This document shows positions 18,058 through 24,745 of a DNA stretch of 24,745 nt, one piece after another. The position numbers and the translations under genes are program-made. The notes below the pieces were generated by a model. The model searched no databases. It worked only from the letters and a program-made list of their open reading frames with translations, and was not told the DNA's origin. Each line of letters starts with the position of its first letter. Within the stretch, counting starts at the first letter, position 1. Source of the stretch: an uncultured Collinsella sp. (lineage in GTDB: Bacteria > Actinomycetota > Coriobacteriia > Coriobacteriales > Coriobacteriaceae); contig CAAFUK010000120.1 of NCBI GenBank assembly GCA_900766165.1, positions 1 through 24,745 on the forward strand, in the 5' to 3' direction.

Positions 18058-19002
18058 ATGCCCGCGCTTATCACCCATCATCTGTTTGGCGAGGAAAGCA
18101 TCGACCGTCTTCCGCAGGGCGTCATCACGTCCGATGAAGAGCGCATTGCCTTTATCTTGGGCAACCAAGGCCCCGACCCGTTTTTCTTTCACATTCTGAC
18201 ACCGCGTGTTTCCGACTGCACGCTGCTGGCGCAGGTCATGCATCGGTCGCGTATGTCTCGCCAGTTCGCGTGCCTGCGCGACGGCGTGTCGCATCTGCTG
18301 CCGCGCGACGCCAGCTTGGGTCGCGCCTTTGCGCTGGGCCTGCTGTCTCATTACGTGCTCGACCGCAACGCCCATCCCTTTGTCTATGAGCAGCAGTTTG
18401 GCATCGTGGAATCCGACTCAGAGCTTGAGGATTCGAGCAGTCAGGTCCATGCCGTGATCGAGAGCGACCTAGATGTACTGATGCTGCAGCTTAAACGCGC
18501 CGGCGCTACGGTCGACGATTACCCGCCGGCGGGCGAGATCGTCACCACCGATCGCATCAATCGCGTGGCCGGCGTGCTGATGAGCTATGTTGCCGGACGC
18601 GTGTACGGCATTGACATTCCGGCGGGGGAGTACGGTGCTGCCGTTGCCAATATGCAGCGACTTTACCGCGCGATTGAGCCGGCCGGCTCCGTAAAGACGC
18701 GCGCGATCTCGCTGGTTGAGGGCTTGGTGCACGACTACTCGCTGCTCGACGGCCTTGCCCATCGCGTGACGACGGAGCTGCCCGAGCGCACCGGTAACCT
18801 GGGCCATCTGACATGGAAGAATCCCTTTACCGACGAGGTCTCGAACGAGAGTTTCCCCGAGGTCTTTGATCGCGCGCTGGTCGATTACGAGTGCACGGTC
18901 GCACGTTTTATCGAGACCGGTGACATGGATGCCGTGACCAGTCACGTCAACTACAGCGGTCGCGTGCTCAATGCCGATGAGGAGTTCGACCGCGAGGAAT
19001 AG
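18058..19002 (+). CDS. Zinc-dependent phospholipase C-like protein
   Basis: This 314-residue protein belongs to the bacterial family annotated as zinc-dependent phospholipase C. It begins MPALITHHLFGEES, where His7 and His8 suit metal binding. GNQGPDPFFFH (35-45), GLLSHYVLDRNAHPFVYEQQ (from about 94; His98, Asp102, His106) and SSQVHAVIESDLD (His131, Glu134) supply the His/Asp/Glu ligand set of the alpha-toxin-like helical fold. There is no signal peptide, so unlike secreted toxins it should act inside the cell; relatives are common in gut Firmicutes and Actinobacteria and their substrate is not established. The start is ATG 18058 with GAAAGGA seven bases upstream; a start at 18028 would lack a site. 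TTGGCA/CATAAT near 17999-18025 is a weak promoter candidate. Confidence 0.85.
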   Translation: MPALITHHLFGEESIDRLPQGVITSDEERIAFILGNQGPDPFFFHILTPRVSDCTLLAQVMHRSRMSRQFACLRDGVSHLLPRDASLGRAFALGLLSHYVLDRNAHPFVYEQQFGIVESDSELEDSSSQVHAVIESDLDVLMLQLKRAGATVDDYPPAGEIVTTDRINRVAGVLMSYVAGRVYGIDIPAGEYGAAVANMQRLYRAIEPAGSVKTRAISLVEGLVHDYSLLDGLAHRVTTELPERTGNLGHLTWKNPFTDEVSNESFPEVFDRALVDYECTVARFIETGDMDAVTSHVNYSGRVLNADEEFDREE

Positions 19003-19103
19003 GGCCCGTGCGTGCCCCTTTGCCGAATCCTTACCGGCGGTTCTGGACAATTGGGGTACGATGAACTAACTGCATATCGGGCGAATACGAAGGGTCCCTG
19101 TCC

Positions 19104-20363
19104 ATGAAATACACCAAGCTCGAGCGTAACTGGGTTATGTATGATGTGGGCAATTCGGCCCTCGTGCTGCTCAATACCTCGGTGGTGCCCATTTACTTTA
19201 ACGCCATCAATACCGGCGCTTCTTCGGCCGACCTGGTGGTCGCCTGGGGCAATGCGCAGACGATTGCCTCGCTGGTCATCGCCATGCTCATGCCCATTCT
19301 GGGCGCGCTTGCCGACTACGCCGGCAACAAGATCAAGTTCTTCTTGGGCTTCTTCCTCACGGGCCTGGTGCTTTGCCTGGCGCAGGCTATCCCAATGTCC
19401 GCCATGGCATTTTTGACCGTGTACGTGCTGTGCACCATCGGCCTTAACTCTTCTATGACGTTCTACGACGCCATGCTGCCCGACATTACCACCGACGAGC
19501 GCATGGACGCCGTGTCCAGCTCGGGCTATGCCTGGGGCTACATCGGTTCCACCGTGCCGTTCGTCATCTGCCTGGCGCTCATCATGGGCGGCCCCGCTCT
19601 TGGCGTCCCCACCATGCTGGCAACGCGTCTGTCGTTTATCATCACTGGTGCCTGGTGGCTCATCTTTACTCTGCCGCTCATTCTCACCTATAAGCAAAAG
19701 TACGGTCGCGAGCGCGGTCCCGAGGACACTATCGGCCACATCGTGGGCGGTGTGTTCTCCGAGGTCGGACACACCATGCGCGAGATCGCCCACAACAAGA
19801 CCGTGCTGGTCTACATGATTGCGTTCTTCTTCTATATCGACGGTGTGCACACGGTCATTTCCATGGCTACCAGCTACGGCTCGGCTTTGGGTATCGATTC
19901 GACGCAGCTGGTGCTGGCGCTGCTCGTTACGCAGTTCGTGGCCTTTCCGTCCGCCATCATCTACGGCAAGCTCGCCGGACGCGTGGGCACGCTCAACATG
20001 ATCCTGGTGGCAGTCGCCGCCTACATGGGCATTGTGCTGTTCGCCGCGTTCTTCCTCAAGACCGCCTTTGAGTTTTGGGTGCTTGCCATTTTGGTCGGCC
20101 TGTTCCAAGGCGGCGTACAGGCGCTGAGTCGCAGCTACTTCGGTCGCATTATTCCCAAGGAAAAGTCCAACGAGTACTACGGCTTCTTTGATATCTTTGG
20201 CCGCTATGCAAGTGTTATGGGCACCTTCTTGGTGTCGGTCGTTACCTCGCTGACCGGCAACCCCTCGCTGGGCGTCCTGTCTATCGGCGTGCTGCTGGTG
20301 GTGGGCTTTGTACTGCTGGTCCGTCTGTCCCGCATGTCTCAGACGGCAGAGCAGGCCGCATAG
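19104..20363 (+). CDS. UMF1/Atg22-like MFS transporter
   Basis: This 419-residue integral membrane protein has about twelve helices. The N-terminus NWVMYDVGNSALVLLNTSV and the later FYDAMLPDI are typical of the UMF1 family of the major facilitator superfamily, whose eukaryotic relative Atg22 exports amino acids from the vacuole. GALADYAGNKIKFF in the loop after helix 2 is the equivalent of the MFS motif A. A central cytoplasmic loop lies near residues 195-230. The second half contains GLFQGGVQALSRSYFGRI, also typical of the family. Substrate and direction are not known for most bacterial members. AAGGG lies ten bases before ATG 19104. It is 101 bases after the phospholipase C-like gene, on the same strand, and may be cotranscribed with it. 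A terminator at 20479-20513 closes the unit. Confidence 0.9.
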   Translation: MKYTKLERNWVMYDVGNSALVLLNTSVVPIYFNAINTGASSADLVVAWGNAQTIASLVIAMLMPILGALADYAGNKIKFFLGFFLTGLVLCLAQAIPMSAMAFLTVYVLCTIGLNSSMTFYDAMLPDITTDERMDAVSSSGYAWGYIGSTVPFVICLALIMGGPALGVPTMLATRLSFIITGAWWLIFTLPLILTYKQKYGRERGPEDTIGHIVGGVFSEVGHTMREIAHNKTVLVYMIAFFFYIDGVHTVISMATSYGSALGIDSTQLVLALLVTQFVAFPSAIIYGKLAGRVGTLNMILVAVAAYMGIVLFAAFFLKTAFEFWVLAILVGLFQGGVQALSRSYFGRIIPKEKSNEYYGFFDIFGRYASVMGTFLVSVVTSLTGNPSLGVLSIGVLLVVGFVLLVRLSRMSQTAEQAA

Positions 20364-20478
20364 GAACTTGCCGGTAATTGCGTCCGCCGCGATACTCTTT
20401 TGGGGTTATCCGCAATAAACATTCTGACTTTCGAACAATGATTAGCCCAAGTGGGTATGATGGAATCAGCTAGGTCGC

Positions 20479-20513
20479 GGGGCGTCGCCTGTGTTTGGCG
20501 GCGTCCCGTTTTT
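20479..20513 (+). terminator. Intrinsic terminator directly before the glycosyltransferase
   Basis: GGGGCGTCGCC (20479-20489) pairs with GGCGGCGTCCC (20497-20507) using two G-U pairs, and is followed by GTTTTT. It ends only about 20 bases before the next start codon. A TATGAT box lies just upstream at 20456-20461, so it may be either the end of the MFS unit or an attenuator in the leader of the next operon. Confidence 0.75.
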
Positions 20514-20534
20514 GTGTTGCAGGGAGGGTAAGGC

Positions 20535-21722
20535 ATGAACGCCACAGTCGTGATTCCAACGTATTGGGCGGGCGATGACGCTTGCGCAAACGCCCCTGGC
20601 ACCTATGACCATTCGACGCGACTCAACGCCGACAATCCCGAACTCGACCGCTGCCTGGCCTCGCTTGAGCAGGTACGTGACATCCCGCGCATCATCCTTT
20701 TGGTGGTCTGTCCCGTTTCTGCCACAGCCGATGTGTCGGTGCGCGTGCACGAGATTGTCGACGCTCATCCTACGCTCAAGGTCACCGTTGTCACCAACAC
20801 CCAGGCCTCGCGCATCGCAGACCGGGTTGCTCAGATCGCGCCCAAGGGTTCGGGCGAGTGCGTGAGCCTGCGAGGCTACGGTGCCATCCGCAACATGGGG
20901 CTGGCCTGTGCCGCTGTGCTGGGGCATGACGCGGTTATCTTTTTGGATGACGATGAGACTGTCATCGACGCCGACTTTATGAAGCGCGCGACCTATGCGT
21001 TGGGGCAGCAGACACGTCAGGGCTTGCCAATCTTGGTCAAGAGCGGCTATTTCTACGATCGCGACGGCTCGCCGTTGGCTCCTACGGACAAGGCGGGCAT
21101 CTGCCATCGTTGGTGGACCAAGCGCATCGAGTTCAACCGTTGGATGAAAAAGGCGCTCTCGGGCACCCGCATCTCGCGCTCCAACTACGTGTGCGGCGGC
21201 CTGATGGCCCTGCACGCCCGCGCCTTTACGCGTGTGGCCTTTGACCCGTTTATCACCCGCGGCGAGGACTTGGATTACCTCTTTAACATGCGCATGTTTG
21301 GCTACGACGTGTGGTTCGATAACGAGTGGACCGTGCGCCATCTGCCTCCGGAGTCCGAAAAGCGCTCACCGCGCTTTATGCAGGATGTATACCGTTGGTA
21401 CTACGAACGGGCAAAGTTGACATTCGCCGCGCATCAAAAGGAGCTCATTCCCGTTACGGCGGCATCGCTCATGCCCTACCCGGGCCCGTGGATTTCGCGC
21501 GAGCTCGACGACCGCGTGCGCAAGACCGCTATGGTCCGCAGCGTGTTTACCCGCGAGCATGAGGGCTACCTGCGCATCTGGCGCCATGGTATCGACGAGG
21601 CAAAGGCCTATGCGCGCCAAAACGCTGCAAGCTATCTGCGTTTCCAGAGCTTTTGGCCCAAGATCATGGACGGGCTTTGGCGTGACGCACAACTGATCAG
21701 TATCCTGGAGGGGGCCGAATGA
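20535..21722 (+). CDS. Family 2-like glycosyltransferase
   Basis: This 395-residue protein has a GT-A glycosyltransferase fold and probably transfers a sugar from a nucleotide donor to a glycan or surface polymer. The nucleotide site begins VVIPTYW (5-11). FLDDDE (136-141) holds the metal-binding DXD. RGEDLDYLFNMRMFGYDVWF (from 242) carries the usual acidic ED before the acceptor-side helix. No membrane segment is evident, so it is cytoplasmic or peripheral. GGGAGGG precedes ATG 20535. The stop codon overlaps the start of the next gene (ATGA), so its translation is coupled to a LytS-type kinase. That link between a glycosyltransferase and a cell-surface signalling pair is unusual and suggests that the pair responds to, or controls, the envelope. 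Acceptor and product are unknown. Confidence 0.85.
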   Translation: MNATVVIPTYWAGDDACANAPGTYDHSTRLNADNPELDRCLASLEQVRDIPRIILLVVCPVSATADVSVRVHEIVDAHPTLKVTVVTNTQASRIADRVAQIAPKGSGECVSLRGYGAIRNMGLACAAVLGHDAVIFLDDDETVIDADFMKRATYALGQQTRQGLPILVKSGYFYDRDGSPLAPTDKAGICHRWWTKRIEFNRWMKKALSGTRISRSNYVCGGLMALHARAFTRVAFDPFITRGEDLDYLFNMRMFGYDVWFDNEWTVRHLPPESEKRSPRFMQDVYRWYYERAKLTFAAHQKELIPVTAASLMPYPGPWISRELDDRVRKTAMVRSVFTREHEGYLRIWRHGIDEAKAYARQNAASYLRFQSFWPKIMDGLWRDAQLISILEGAE

Positions 21723-23062
21723 TCGACCGCCGCGCCCAGCGCGATAGTTCAATATCAATCTTTCGCATCATTGCCGTTGCCTGCGCCATTTGCGTGCTGG
21801 TGTACTTTATTTTTGCCTTGGTGACCGGTATCGAGCCGATCGCCACGGTGATTGCCTGCGCGCTGCTGTGCATCTTTCTGTGCATCTTTATCTTTTTGAC
21901 GCTCAATCCCGATTCGGTGCGCTCCCAGTACACCGAGGAGACGCTCTCGGTGGCCTCGGCCATGCTCGAGGACATTAAGGGCGGTCTGACGCAGGAGTCG
22001 GCGCGTTTGGTGTGCCGGCGCATTTTGCCCGAGACGCGCGCCATGACGGTGGCCATCACCGACGAGGGCAACGTGCTTGCCTGCGCGGGAGAGTTTGAGG
22101 AAAAACTACTGCCAGATTCTCCCATCCACACGCTTGCCACACGCTACGTTATCGAACATGGCATCGTGCAGTCGTTCAACCGTATGGTGGATGTCGTGGG
22201 CTCGGACGGCTCGCACAACCAAGTCCCCGCCGGCATTATCGCCCCCATCAAGGTGGGCGATCGTACCGTCGGCACGCTCAAGTTCTACTACAAGACCCCG
22301 CGCGCCGTCGACCGTACCCAGTACGCGCTTGCCTCGGGCTTTGCCGAGATCTTGTCCACGCAGCTCGCCATCCACGAGCTCGAGGTGCAAAAGGAACTCA
22401 CGGCGCGCGCCGAGGTGCGTGCGCTGCAGGCGCAGATTAACCCGCACTTCCTGTTCAACACGCTGAACACCATTGCATCGTTTACGCGCACCGACCCGCT
22501 GCGGGCCCGCGAACTGCTTCGTGAGTTCTCATCGTTCTATCGTGCCACGCTCGACAACTCGGGATCGCTTATTCCGGTCTCGCGCGAGGTCGCACAGACC
22601 AGGCGCTACCTTACCTTTGAGAAGGCCCGCTTTGGCGAGGACCGCGTGCTTGCGACGTTCGATGTGTCCGTGGATGTGGAAGATACGCTGGTGCCGGCGT
22701 TCGTGATCCAGCCGATTGTCGAGAACGCCGTGCGTCATGGTATGGGCGATGACGACGCCCTGAGGATCGACGTGACCGTTCACCAAGACGGCGAGGATGC
22801 AATCTTGATTGCCGTGGCCGATAATGGCGTGGGCATGGATGAGGGTACCGCCGCCAGACTGTTTGACGAGCGTTCTGCCCGTCCCGACGCCAGCTCTCCC
22901 CAGGGTGGCGGCGCCGGTGTGGCCATGCACAATATTTCGGAGCGCATCCATCGCTTTTATGGGCCGCACTCCTATACGCGTGTCGAATCGGCGCCGGGCA
23001 AGGGCACCAAAGTGCTCCTTCATCTTGATTTGTCAGAGAGCATCTTCGACATTCAAGAGTAA
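21719..23062 (+). CDS. LytS-type sensor histidine kinase (copy 2)
   Basis: This 447-residue kinase is a paralog of copy 1 and has the same layout. Two membrane helices (about 14-35 and 40-62) are followed by a GAF-like region (about 75-210) and the box QAQINPHFLFN with His243. The ATPase has IVENAVRHG (Asn336), ADNGVGMDEG and GGGAGVAMHNI. The stretch YALASGFAEILSTQLA mirrors TALASGFADLISTQLA of copy 1, so the two kinases arose by duplication. The start ATG 21719 overlaps the glycosyltransferase stop codon by four bases; there is GGAGGGG shortly upstream inside that gene. Its regulator follows 72 bases downstream. The signal is unknown. The GAF segments of the two kinases differ more than the kinase cores, so they may sense different ligands. 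Confidence 0.92.
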   Translation: MIDRRAQRDSSISIFRIIAVACAICVLVYFIFALVTGIEPIATVIACALLCIFLCIFIFLTLNPDSVRSQYTEETLSVASAMLEDIKGGLTQESARLVCRRILPETRAMTVAITDEGNVLACAGEFEEKLLPDSPIHTLATRYVIEHGIVQSFNRMVDVVGSDGSHNQVPAGIIAPIKVGDRTVGTLKFYYKTPRAVDRTQYALASGFAEILSTQLAIHELEVQKELTARAEVRALQAQINPHFLFNTLNTIASFTRTDPLRARELLREFSSFYRATLDNSGSLIPVSREVAQTRRYLTFEKARFGEDRVLATFDVSVDVEDTLVPAFVIQPIVENAVRHGMGDDDALRIDVTVHQDGEDAILIAVADNGVGMDEGTAARLFDERSARPDASSPQGGGAGVAMHNISERIHRFYGPHSYTRVESAPGKGTKVLLHLDLSESIFDIQE

Positions 23063-23134
23063 AATAAAAAGCTACGGGCTCAACGTCATGCGACGGATGC
23101 CCGGCGTAGTTAGTTGACGAAAGGTTTTATCCCT

Positions 23135-23851
23135 ATGCTGCGTGCGATGATTGTGGATGATGAGGCGCCGGCTCGCTCGGAGCTTCGCTTCCTGCTCGAG
23201 CAAACGGGCAAGATCGGCACGATCACGGAGGCGTCGAGCGTCCGCTCCGCCATCGAGATGCTTATGGAAAGTCGCGTGGATGTCGTGTTTCTCGATATCT
23301 CGATGCCCGGTGCCTCGGGCCTGCAACTTGCCGAGGCGCTGCATAAGCTCAAAAATCCGCCGGCGATCGTGTTTGTGACTGCGTATAGTGACCATGCGGT
23401 CGAGGCGTTCGACGTGGATGCCGTCGATTATCTGATGAAGCCGGTCGAGGAAGTTCGCTTGGATCGCGCGATCGAGAAGGTCATGCAGCGCGCCAAGCCG
23501 GTCACGGACAGCAAGGTGACCATCGAGCGTATCCCGGTGGAAAAGGGCGGTCGCAAGGTGCTCATTCCCGTGGACGACATTCGCTTTATCATGGCCAAGG
23601 ACGATTACTCCTGCATCTATACCGTCGATGATCGCTTTTTGTCGACGACCTCGCTGGCGCAGTTTGAGGCCAAACTCTGCGACTTTGGCTTCTTCCGTGT
23701 TCACCGTCGCTATATCGTCAACTTGGCGTGCGTCACGGACGTCGAGACGGTGCCCTCGGGTGCCATCCAGCTGGGCATTACGGGTGTCGACGAACGCGTG
23801 CCGGTTTCGCGCCGCCGCGTCGTGCCGCTCAAGAAGGCCCTGAGTCTCTAG
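23135..23851 (+). CDS. LytTR-family response regulator (copy 2)
   Basis: This 238-residue regulator pairs with the kinase upstream and is a paralog of copy 1. The receiver has MIVDDE, Asp54 in VVFLDISMPG, Thr82 in FVTAY and Lys102 in LMKPVEE. The LytTR domain (about 133-235) contains FFRVHRRYIVNL and ends with PVSRRRVVPLK, close to PVSRRRAAEVK of copy 1. Both regulators may therefore recognise similar DNA. The chosen start is ATG 23135, with GAAAGG ten bases upstream; a TTG at 23114 would include that ribosome site in the coding region and is less likely. A terminator follows the stop codon within ten bases. Confidence 0.93.
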   Translation: MLRAMIVDDEAPARSELRFLLEQTGKIGTITEASSVRSAIEMLMESRVDVVFLDISMPGASGLQLAEALHKLKNPPAIVFVTAYSDHAVEAFDVDAVDYLMKPVEEVRLDRAIEKVMQRAKPVTDSKVTIERIPVEKGGRKVLIPVDDIRFIMAKDDYSCIYTVDDRFLSTTSLAQFEAKLCDFGFFRVHRRYIVNLACVTDVETVPSGAIQLGITGVDERVPVSRRRVVPLKKALSL

Positions 23852-23857
23852 CACACT

Positions 23858-23908
23858 GGCCCCGCAGCCCTGTAGACCCATCGTCTGCGGAGCCGTGGGG
23901 CCTTTTTT
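23858..23908 (+). terminator. Intrinsic terminator after copy 2 regulator
   Basis: GGCCCC (23858-23863) pairs with GGGGCC (23897-23902), an inner CCGCAG pairs with CTGCGG, and TTTTTT follows. It ends the glycosyltransferase, kinase and regulator unit. Confidence 0.85.
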
Positions 23909-23947
23909 GTATGTATCTGCCGAATCGTTTTTTGCGGAAGGGATCCC

Positions 23948-24415
23948 ATGAACAGCGCAAGCGCCAAGCGCATCGACATCATCTCGGACACCCACGGCTA
24001 TTTATCGCCTGCGCTCTTGGATGAGCTTGAGGGCGCAGACCTGATCATCCACGCCGGCGATCTCACGTCAGAGATGGACTACGAGCACCTATGCACCATC
24101 GCCCCCGTGCGGGCCGTACTGGGCAACAACGATTACTACCGCGACTACGGTCCCGATGTAGATCGTCTTGCGCTCTTTACCTACGAAGGCCTCAAATTCG
24201 CCGTAGCCCACTACCGCGAAGACCTTCCGGTGGGATCCGTAGACGTAGCCATCAACGGCCACACCCACGTAACCAAAGAAGCCCAAGTGGGCCGCTGCCT
24301 GGTCCTCAACCCAGGCAGCGCCAGCTATCCAAGAGGCACCCGAGGCCCCACCATGGCCAGAATGCTCGTCAAGGACGGCAAGATTCTGAGCATCAAATTT
24401 ATTGACCTAGAGTAG
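23948..24415 (+). CDS. YfcE/MJ0936-type metallophosphoesterase
   Basis: This 155-residue cytoplasmic phosphodiesterase is of a normal length for the small YfcE/MJ0936 family. All metal ligands are visible: SDTHG (Asp14, His16), HAGD (Asp38), GNND (Asn60/Asn61), His88 in VAHYR and GHTH (His105, His107), followed by LNPGSASYPRG. Such enzymes bind two Mn or similar ions and cleave phosphodiesters; the natural substrate of most is unknown. AAGGGA lies six bases before ATG 23948. It is separately transcribed, between two terminators. In many bacteria this gene lies next to the XTP pyrophosphatase gene rdgB, which is not present in this window. Confidence 0.93.
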   Translation: MNSASAKRIDIISDTHGYLSPALLDELEGADLIIHAGDLTSEMDYEHLCTIAPVRAVLGNNDYYRDYGPDVDRLALFTYEGLKFAVAHYREDLPVGSVDVAINGHTHVTKEAQVGRCLVLNPGSASYPRGTRGPTMARMLVKDGKILSIKFIDLE

Positions 24416-24422
24416 GTGCAAC

Positions 24423-24457
24423 AAAAACGGGGGATGCAGATCGCATCTCCCGTTTTT
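24423..24457 (+). terminator. Intrinsic terminator after the phosphoesterase
   Basis: AAAAACGGGGGATGC pairs with GCATCTCCCGTTTTT around AGATC, with one G-U pair. The stem has A-rich and T-rich ends, so it can act on both strands. Confidence 0.9.
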
Positions 24458-24571
24458 CTTTGAGCCAAAGGCCGAAGTTCAACAACAATCTTAGACAACC
24501 TCGCCGAGGAGAACGGGGACCTCGAGCCGCGGAAGCGGCGAGGAACAAAGTCTTTGAAGCAAGTGACGGCA

Positions 24572-24716
24572 GGGAGGGTCTCCGGGGCCGGCTGGCGCGG
24601 GTTGAGTTTGTCGCGAGTTCCGCACGCAAAGGAAAGCACTTAATGTGCTTTCCGTCTTGCGCAGGACTGTAGAGCAGCAAACTCAACCCGCGCCAGCCGG
24701 CCCCGGAGACCCTCCC
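24572..24716. repeat. Perfect 39-bp inverted repeat enclosing a hairpin
   Basis: The arm starting GGGAGGGTCTCCGGGGCCGG at 24572-24610 is exactly reverse-complemented at 24678-24716. The 67-base interior carries the hairpin at 24631-24653. The layout and even the interior length match the element at 9678-9802, although the arm sequences differ. It lies 13 bases before adapter sequence at the contig edge, so a library fold-back artefact must be considered. No gene was found between 24458 and the contig end. Confidence 0.75.
24631..24653. terminator. Terminator-like inner hairpin
   Basis: GGAAAGCAC pairs perfectly with GTGCTTTCC around TTAAT. The T run is short and interrupted. It resembles a bidirectional terminator between convergent genes, one of which would lie beyond the contig end. 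Confidence 0.5.
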
Positions 24717-24729
24717 GGAGGGACCGAAA

Positions 24730-24745
24730 AGATCGGAAGAGCGTC
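24730..24745. other. Illumina adapter remnant
   Basis: AGATCGGAAGAGCGTC, the last 16 bases, is identical to the start of the TruSeq read-2 (universal) adapter. This is library sequence left in the assembly, not bacterial DNA. Confidence 0.95.

Noticed and set aside
18951..20108. 385-codon minus-strand frame opposite the MFS gene
   Set aside because: The translation is His/Gln/Asp/Glu-rich without structure, while the plus strand encodes a clear membrane protein.

Overview
The window looks like a chromosomal contig from a high-GC, strictly anaerobic actinobacterium of the class Coriobacteriia, most likely Collinsella or a close relative. This is an inference from the single-chain pyruvate:ferredoxin oxidoreductase with strong G/C-ending codon bias, the carbamate kinase, and the LytS/LytTR, UMF1-type MFS and FHA gene content. 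It is not based on a database search. The contig ends are not clean: bases 1-24 are three homopolymer blocks, and the last 16 bases equal the start of an Illumina TruSeq read-2 adapter.

The left part (about 1-5100) is an accessory island. It is visibly more A+T-rich and uses codons such as AGA, ATA and TTA. It holds a half-size ABC exporter (178-1830, +), an IS110-family transposase remnant (2202-2327), and a leftward cluster that looks like a ribosomally made, post-translationally modified peptide (RiPP) system. That cluster is a radical SAM/SPASM peptide maturase (3300-4658, -), followed by two small cysteine-rich precursor peptides with the same N-terminus MKHIHP (2927-3130 and 2717-2896, -) and a 35-residue membrane peptide (2531-2638, -). 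Cysteines spaced CX3D from aspartates, together with a maturase like those of SCIFF peptides, suggest a ranthipeptide (Cys-to-Asp/Glu thioether) system. This is the most interesting content of the window.

A decayed junction (4659-5174) and an FHA-domain gene with a damaged N-terminus lead into ordinary chromosome. There, nifJ (6128-9667) has a long leader and a nested inverted-repeat terminator. It is followed by carbamate kinase arcC, a membrane-anchored C39-like peptidase on the minus strand, an APC permease plus amidohydrolase operon, a LytS-type kinase with LytTR regulator, a zinc-dependent phospholipase C-like protein and an MFS transporter. Next come a glycosyltransferase that overlaps a second, paralogous LytS-type kinase, a second LytTR regulator, and a YfcE-type phosphoesterase.

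Intergenic regions carry several palindromic repeats: a 25-bp inverted repeat at 5662-5728, a GTCATTGGGGAC family at 11392-11477, and two long perfect inverted repeats that each enclose a smaller hairpin (9678-9802 and 24572-24716). No rRNA, tRNA or CRISPR array was seen.
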